A DNA stretch of 64,000 nt from CAVRIA01 sp963721115 (lineage in GTDB: Bacteria > Desulfobacterota > Binatia > HRBIN30 > CADEER01): positions 124,001 through 188,000 of the forward strand of contig CAVRIA010000004.1 of the NCBI GenBank assembly GCA_963721115.1. The letters are read 5' to 3'. Below are positions 59,646 through 64,000 of the stretch, one piece after another (positions within the stretch are counted from its first letter, which is position 1; each line of letters starts with the position of its first letter). Under the pieces are notes generated by a model that saw nothing but the letters and a program-made list of their open reading frames with translations, was not told the origin of the DNA and did not search any database. A program made the position numbers and the translations under genes.

Positions 59646-59759
59646 CGGGTCGGCCCTTTCCACCACGAGTTCTCTATACCGGGTCGAGTCGGGAGTTCCA
59701 GTGGGGCGGCCTCGGCCTGGCGCCTGGTACGCGCCGCGACCGGGTGGTAGAAGCCCGAC

Positions 59760-60824
59760 GTGCCGATACGTTCGTTGGACCTCGTCGTCCAGCCCGGCCT
59801 CGATCCGACTCTCGCTGCTGCCACGGACCGCCACCTGATGGAAGTGGTCCACGTTCGGGAACGAGAGGCCGTCCTCCACGTCTACGATCTGGTCGGTGAC
59901 GCGATCTCGCTCGGCAGGTATCACCTCGCTCCGGAGAGCGGCGCAGACGACCCGGTGCGCCTGGCCCGGCGCCACGGCGGCGGGCGCGTGTGGCCAGCGG
60001 GAGAGGGGTTCGCCGGATTCTCTCTGGTGCTACCGCATCGCTCCGCCCTGGTGAGCGACGATCCGCTGGCCCTCACTCCCGAGCAGGCGTTGAATCGCTG
60101 CGTGCGGGGTCTTCTGCAGGGATGTCGTTCGGTTCGGGTCGACGCCTTCTATCCGGGTCGCGACGTCGTGACGGTGGGTGGGCGGATGCTGGCGGCCATT
60201 TCGCTCGAGACGGACTCGAACGGCACGGCACTGTTCGAGGTGGTCGTCGCCGACGGGCGAGATTTCTCGATCTCGTCCGCCTTCGTCGATGCCGTGGACC
60301 GGAAGGGAACGCTCTCGGCGCAGGCGCATGATCCCAAGACCGTGACGTGCCTGGCGGAGCGAGTGCAGGGGGCGCTCGGCCTCGACCGCGTGGCCGAGCT
60401 GCTCGAGCGCGGGTACGCGGAGGCCTTCTCCCTGCCGCTGCGGCGGCGCGACCTCACGGCCGGGGAGCGCCGGGCGGTGCAGAGCGCCGCTCGCGGAGAG
60501 TGTTCGTTTGCCACCTGGATCCAGGCGCGGCGGCGCGGGGAGCTGAACCGCCACGGCGTCGCCTGGATCCAATTGGGCGTCCTCGAAGCGCACTGGCGCG
60601 CGGAGCCGGATGCGGCAATCGCGGACGTCGTCTTCGCCGGCGACTTCATCGCCAGCTCGCCGGCGCTGGTCGAGCTCGAGGGCCGACTGCGCGGGTGCCG
60701 TTGCGATGCCGAGGCCATCGGCGCCGTGGTCGAGGACGTCTTTCGCCGGCCGGGGAGCTTCGTGCTCGGAACCGGACCGCGGACGGCGTTTGCCGAGTCG
60801 ATCCTGGCGGCGGTGAAGACGTGA
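59760..60824 (+). CDS. Lipoate-protein-ligase-like protein (BPL/LplA superfamily) lacking the usual catalytic Lys
   Basis: The 354-residue protein has the ligase-fold landmarks: DAISLGRYHLAPES, the RR-x-GGG motif in ARRHGGGRVWPAGEGFAGFS and LVLPHRSAL, then YPGRDVVTVGGRMLAAISLE. In LplA and BirA the last segment normally carries a Lys (RKxSGSA or GRKxGGI); here it is Met143, so direct aminoacyl-AMP type catalysis is doubtful. GTG start at 59760. It overlaps the following HEAT-repeat gene by four bases. It could be an amidotransferase, a degenerate ligase or a scaffold. Confidence 0.75.
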   Translation: MPIRSLDLVVQPGLDPTLAAATDRHLMEVVHVREREAVLHVYDLVGDAISLGRYHLAPESGADDPVRLARRHGGGRVWPAGEGFAGFSLVLPHRSALVSDDPLALTPEQALNRCVRGLLQGCRSVRVDAFYPGRDVVTVGGRMLAAISLETDSNGTALFEVVVADGRDFSISSAFVDAVDRKGTLSAQAHDPKTVTCLAERVQGALGLDRVAELLERGYAEAFSLPLRRRDLTAGERRAVQSAARGECSFATWIQARRRGELNRHGVAWIQLGVLEAHWRAEPDAAIADVVFAGDFIASSPALVELEGRLRGCRCDAEAIGAVVEDVFRRPGSFVLGTGPRTAFAESILAAVKT

Positions 60825-61612
60825 ACGAAGGCTCTGACCTACGCGGTGAATTGGCCGTAGCCCGCGTCCAGGCGATGAAGGAGCTGGCGGAGCGCCGCAC
60901 GCCGCCCTCGGAAGACGAGATGGCGGCGCTGCTCGCGTGCCTGGCCGACGAGCGCAAGCCGGTTCAGCGGCGCGCCGCCGAATGCTTCGCGGCGCTGATC
61001 GAGCGCGGCCTGCCGCTCGACCGGCTGCTGCACGACGCTCTCTCCAGCGCCGAATGGCGCCTGCGCTGGGGGGCGACCTACGCCTTGTCTCTCGGCGGCA
61101 AAGTGCCGGCCGGTGCTCTGGAGACGCTCGTCGAGGCGCTCGGCGTCGCCGATGGCGACCTGCGCTGGGCGGCGGCCGACCTGCTGGTTCGTTCGGCAGG
61201 CGCGGACCGCGAGTTCGCGCTGCCGCGCCTTCTCGACGCCGCGAGCTCGGGGAACGACGTGCAGCGCAAGATGGCGCTCTACTGCCTGCGCGACGCGGGG
61301 GCGCGCCATCCGGCCGTCATCGCCGCGGCCGAGCGGGCGCTGGCGGAAGCGAACACGGACCTCCGCCTGGCGGGCCTCTCCGCCCTGGCGCGCCTGCACG
61401 GGGATCGGAGCGAGGCTTCCGCGCGCATCGCGCGGCTGCTGTTCGATGGCGACGAGCGCGTGCGGCGCGCCGCGGCGGGCACGCTCGGAAAAATGGGAGA
61501 TGGATCGCCCGAGGTCCTGGCCGCGCTCCGACGGGCCCTCGACAGCGAGGACGCTTCTCTGTGCCGCGCCGCTGCGACGGCTCTGCGTGCGCTGACGTCA
61601 GGCCAGACCTGA
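60821..61612 (+). CDS. HEAT-repeat protein
   Basis: The 263-residue protein consists almost entirely of Ala/Leu/Arg-rich helical pairs. At least six repeats are visible (for example KPVQRRAAECFAALIERG, EWRLRWGATYALSLGG, DGDLRWAAADLLVRSAG, DERVRRAAAGTLGKMGDGS). The pattern is that of HEAT or PBS-lyase-like repeats, which form protein-binding solenoids. GTG start overlaps the ligase-like gene (GTGA). Its partner may be that ligase-like protein, which is inference. Confidence 0.85.
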   Translation: MNEGSDLRGELAVARVQAMKELAERRTPPSEDEMAALLACLADERKPVQRRAAECFAALIERGLPLDRLLHDALSSAEWRLRWGATYALSLGGKVPAGALETLVEALGVADGDLRWAAADLLVRSAGADREFALPRLLDAASSGNDVQRKMALYCLRDAGARHPAVIAAAERALAEANTDLRLAGLSALARLHGDRSEASARIARLLFDGDERVRRAAAGTLGKMGDGSPEVLAALRRALDSEDASLCRAAATALRALTSGQT

Positions 61613-61620
61613 GTTCGGCT

Positions 61621-62052
61621 TCAGGCGGTGGCGCGCCACAGGTGGCAGACGCGCGGCGTCAGCCTCACCATGGGGTGGGTGTCGATGGCGAGCTTCATTC
61701 CCCGGTACTGGGGATAGCGCCGGCGCAGGTGGTCGAGAGCGACCGCGTACTCCGCCGCGTCGGAGACGATGAGCGCGTCGAGGTGGAGCAGGAGGAAGGC
61801 AAGGCGGCTCCAATCGTCGTCGTAGTCGTCGATGACCAGCGCCACGCGCGGGTTCTCGGCGATGTTGGCGAGTCGCTTCAGGGCGCGCGGACCGCGGCGC
61901 TTCGGCTTGTCGTCCGCCACGAAGTAGATCGAGTCGTCGATGCGTGCGTAGCAGAGCGGCACGACGTGCGGCGCGCCACCCGCGTCGGCCGTCGCCAGGT
62001 GGCCGATCCGATGGCCGTCGACGAAGGCGCGCATCTCGTCAGAAAGGGTCAT
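61621..62052 (-). CDS. PPOX-class (Rv0121-type) flavin or F420-binding protein
   Basis: The 143-residue split-barrel protein has IGHLATADAGGAPHVVPLCYA, DDSIYFVADDKPKR, LKRLANIAENPRVALVIDDYD and WSRLAF, matching the pyridoxamine-5-phosphate-oxidase-like family annotated as F420-dependent in actinobacteria. F420 use is not proven by sequence. ATG at 62052 overlaps the end of the RNase Z gene by 14 bases, so the two are cotranscribed. Confidence 0.88.
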   Translation of the reverse strand: MTLSDEMRAFVDGHRIGHLATADAGGAPHVVPLCYARIDDSIYFVADDKPKRRGPRALKRLANIAENPRVALVIDDYDDDWSRLAFLLLHLDALIVSDAAEYAVALDHLRRRYPQYRGMKLAIDTHPMVRLTPRVCHLWRATA

Positions 62053-63058
62053 CCGGCGCCAGCTCGCCGCGAAACGCCGCCTGTGCCTCGGCGCGCAACG
62101 GCGCCGGATCGCGGTCGTAACGCGACGAGAAGTGAAAGGTCTCCAGCCGGGATACACCGGCCGCTCGGGCCAGCGTGCCCGCCTGGCGCGCCGTCAGGTG
62201 GTAGCGCTTGGTCGCCTGGTCGCGGTCCGCATCGAGGAACAGCGACTCGCAGTAGAACACGTCGGCGCCGCGCACCAGCTCGGTGATCCGCTGGAGGTTG
62301 TGGTGGTTGAAGAGGGTGTCGACGACGTAGGCGAGCTTCTGGCCGGACGTCTCGACGAGGAGTTGCTCGCGCAGGCGCTCGACCGTCGAGGTCGCTGATC
62401 GCGGCTTGCCGTCCTCGCGCCACTCGGCGAGGATCGGCGTGTCGCCGGGCAGGCCGTTGCGCACCGCCTCCTTGAGCTGATTGAGCCAACGCCCGGCGGG
62501 AATGCCCGTCTCGGCCAGGCGCTCCGGGCGCACGTTGAGCCGCGTCTTCTCGGTCAGCGCGAAGCCGAGGCAGGGAATGCGGTGGTCGAGGTGGGCCGCG
62601 GTGACCGTGCACTCGGCGGTCTCGTAGAGAGTCCCGTCGAACGGCCGGCTCTCGCCCTGCTCCGGTGAAAAGGCCGTGCGGGCCGGCAGCCGTATCGTGT
62701 CGATGCGTTCCCGTCCCACCTCGTGAACGATCAGCACGAACGGGTAGCTGTCGACCAGGTTCCAGGTGTAGCCGGCGAGCTTTCCACACACGTTCCGGAT
62801 GATGCCCGGCGGACCGTAGATCTCCAGCCGGCAGTCGCGCGCCAGAAAGATGCGCAGGAGATGGTCGAAGCCGATGAAATGGTCCATGTGGGTGTGCGAG
62901 ACGAAGACCTGCTGGACCTTCAGCAAGGCCGCGGCGGGTTGGCGGTCGATGCGCCCCAGATCGAAGAGCATGGCCCGGCCCTGGTAGCGGAGAGCTACGT
63001 ACAGGCCGGGGTCACCGAACGGCGGGTTCACCAGGCGCGGGACGAATGCGGCTTTCAT
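62039..63058 (-). CDS. rnz: RNase Z-type metallo-beta-lactamase protein
   Basis: RNase Z removes 3' trailers from tRNA precursors. The 339-residue protein has the metal motif VFVSHTHMDHFIGFD, the later His/Asp ligands in AAHLDHRIPCLGF and VVDTLFNHHN, and a C-terminal ETFHFSSRYDRDP carrying the final His-x-Ser-x-Arg motif of the RNase Z family. The N terminus VNPPFGDPGLYVAL is typical of a bacterial subgroup with some substrate variation. Both tRNA genes in this window lack an encoded CCA, which fits an RNase Z-dependent route. Confidence 0.87.
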   Translation of the reverse strand: MKAAFVPRLVNPPFGDPGLYVALRYQGRAMLFDLGRIDRQPAAALLKVQQVFVSHTHMDHFIGFDHLLRIFLARDCRLEIYGPPGIIRNVCGKLAGYTWNLVDSYPFVLIVHEVGRERIDTIRLPARTAFSPEQGESRPFDGTLYETAECTVTAAHLDHRIPCLGFALTEKTRLNVRPERLAETGIPAGRWLNQLKEAVRNGLPGDTPILAEWREDGKPRSATSTVERLREQLLVETSGQKLAYVVDTLFNHHNLQRITELVRGADVFYCESLFLDADRDQATKRYHLTARQAGTLARAAGVSRLETFHFSSRYDRDPAPLRAEAQAAFRGELAPDDPF

Positions 63059-63232
63059 GGCTTCGTCCCGTATACGGCAAGCCGGCGCGGCGAGGGAAGG
63101 GGGGTGCCACGGAGATTGACAGCGCCTCGTCTATGTTGACGGTGCCGAGGCGGTTGTGAGAGGAGAAGCCGTGCAGCAGGAAGTCGTGGCCATTCTCGGT
63201 CGCTGATCTGCGGCACCCACGAGGCACGCGAA

Positions 63233-63418
63233 ATGAGTCAGAACGACGGGAAACGGGATGACACGACGGCCAAGAACCTCACCAGCCTGTTCATGGCGCT
63301 GCTGCTCCTGGCCTGCGTGGCCGTCTGGATCACTGCCTGCGGCGGCAGCGATCTCTTCTTCCCGGGAGACATCCCGGCGACGGCCACCGCCGTGGACACG
63401 GCCACGCCGACTCCGTGA
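63233..63418 (+). CDS. Small lipoprotein with a Thr-Pro tail
   Basis: The 61-residue protein has a charged N terminus, a hydrophobic core (LFMALLLLACVAVWI) and a lipobox ITAC (Cys36), then GGSDLFFPGDIPATATAV and a TATPTP end. It is unrecognised. The Thr-Pro tail recalls the linkers of the extracellular proteins at 31-35 kb. Confidence 0.6.
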   Translation: MSQNDGKRDDTTAKNLTSLFMALLLLACVAVWITACGGSDLFFPGDIPATATAVDTATPTP

Positions 63419-63435
63419 CGCGATAGCGCCCGGGC

Positions 63436-63684
63436 TCAGCGCGACGCGCTCATCTCGGCCATCAGGTGTCCGGCTGCCTCCGCCATCATCTCGGTGAGGA
63501 CCTCGCGCAGGCTCTTGTCGCCCGTCTCGAGCTTCGAGACCAGCGCCGAGAGGACCGCGAAGTAGCGTTCCTTGGACTCCAGGGCCAAGTTCGGCAGGCG
63601 CCCTTCCATGGCGCGGACGAAGCGTTCGTGCGCCATGGCGATGTCGCCGTCCAATGCGCGGCTGAGCATTTCTGCAGAGCTCAT
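63436..63684 (-). CDS. Small helical protein of unknown function
   Basis: The 82-residue protein starts MSSAEMLSRALDGDIAMAHE, is Ala/Met/Leu/Glu-rich and almost certainly all helical (KERYFAVLSALVSKLETGDK, LTEMMAEAAGHLMAEM). Upstream of the ATG is CAGGAGGCTGC, a good ribosome site. Not recognised. Confidence 0.65.
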   Translation of the reverse strand: MSSAEMLSRALDGDIAMAHERFVRAMEGRLPNLALESKERYFAVLSALVSKLETGDKSLREVLTEMMAEAAGHLMAEMSASR

Positions 63685-63813
63685 CGATGCAGCCTCCTGT
63701 CGGATGTGAGGCGACCGCGGTCGGGTTGCGTCCGCCCGTAGCACCCCACCGCAGTGTATATTTGCGCGCGGCCGGCCGTTCAAGATAAGAGCACGGGCGG
63801 GGAACGGGAGACG

Positions 63814-64000
63814 GTGACGCGGAGGAGGGTGATTCCTCACGCTGCCATGCTCGTCGCGGCTCTGTCGTGCAGCGCGGCGCCGTTGGCGGCGATCGAGACG
63901 ACGATCGCGGGTCATCCCGTCGAGCTGACCGGCCATCTCGAGGTGCGGCAGGTGCTGAAGGCCGACCAGTCGACGGCGGGAGATCGCACCCTGGAGCAGC
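63814..64000 (+). CDS. Exported protein, N-terminal part only (runs off the window)
   Basis: GTG at 63814 follows GGGAG. It starts MTRRRVIPHAAMLVAALSCS, a signal peptide (cleavage probably near APLAA, residues 23-27), then IETTIAGHPVELTGHLEVRQ. The segment VELTGHLEVRQVLKAD resembles the first strand of outer-membrane proteins of the DUF1302 kind, a weak match. Only 62 codons are visible. Confidence 0.6.
   Translation, partial: MTRRRVIPHAAMLVAALSCSAAPLAAIETTIAGHPVELTGHLEVRQVLKADQSTAGDRTLEQ

Noticed and set aside
63116..63144. TTGACA at 63116-63121 as a promoter for the small lipoprotein at 63233
   Set aside because: No acceptable -10 hexamer lies 16-18 bases downstream; the only AT-rich hexamer is about 10 bases away.

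Overview
The window is a high-GC bacterial chromosome segment. I saw no plasmid, phage or insertion-sequence genes and no CRISPR array. Gene order is of a deltaproteobacterial/Desulfobacterota-like type: gap-tpiA-secG-tRNA-Leu, tolQRAB-pal-cpoB, rpsB-tsf-pyrH-frr-uppS-cdsA-rseP, ilvN-ilvC-pssA-leuA-leuB. The wealth of flavin/LLM oxidoreductases, alpha/beta hydrolases, ETF and acyl-CoA carboxylase genes, plus secreted proteins with Pro-Thr linkers and dockerin-like repeats, suggests an uncultured lineage such as Candidatus Binatota. That placement is inference from gene content; no 16S gene is present.

Layout. 1-1.8 kb: two tandem members of an unrecognised secreted protein family. 2.1-4.7 kb (minus): gap, tpiA, secG and tRNA-Leu(GAG). 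4.8-10 kb (plus): a complete Tol-Pal set. 10-13.4 kb: ribF, a RluD-type pseudouridine synthase and rho. 13.5-19.6 kb: rpsB, tsf, pyrH, frr, uppS, cdsA, rseP and tsaB. 19.6-27.2 kb: a DUF465 protein, ilvN, ilvC, pssA, an attenuator-like leader, leuA, leuB, a Usg-like ASADH paralogue and truA. 27.2-30.8 kb (minus): an outer-membrane protein, recN and nadK. 31 kb: tRNA-Ala(GGC). 31.4-39.7 kb: an extracellular block with a propeller/dockerin/cohesin-like protein, a surface-sorted cohesin-like protein with 21-bp repeats, a nucleotide-sugar dehydrogenase and two more members of the secreted family. 40-47.2 kb: DegP-type protease, methylmalonyl-CoA mutase large subunit, a membrane ETF:quinone oxidoreductase (EMO type) and etfB-etfA. 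47.4-50.9 kb: an IclR regulator and a dienelactone hydrolase/N-formylglutamate amidohydrolase/formyl-THF hydrolase-like operon. 50.9-59 kb (minus): an acyl-CoA carboxylase operon with FAD and LLM oxidoreductases, two alpha/beta hydrolases and a BolA protein. 59-64 kb: a lipoprotein, a lipoate-ligase-like protein, a HEAT-repeat protein, a PPOX protein, RNase Z, small proteins and the start of another exported protein.

How the genes work together. The left half is mostly envelope and translation housekeeping plus branched-chain amino-acid synthesis. The 40-59 kb part points to acyl-CoA catabolism: a biotin carboxylase system and a mutase yield and use branched or odd-chain acyl-CoAs, ETF collects electrons, and EMO passes them to the quinone pool. 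The block at 31-40 kb looks like a cell-surface or extracellular assembly and is the most novel part.

Caution. At least nine single-base frame disruptions fall in otherwise well-conserved genes, including uppS, rseP and truA, which are normally essential or near-essential. The simplest reading is residual sequencing or assembly error, so the genes are annotated as intact with frameshifts noted. Several partners usually found in these gene orders (pgk, dxr, psd, ilvB) are not at their expected positions.
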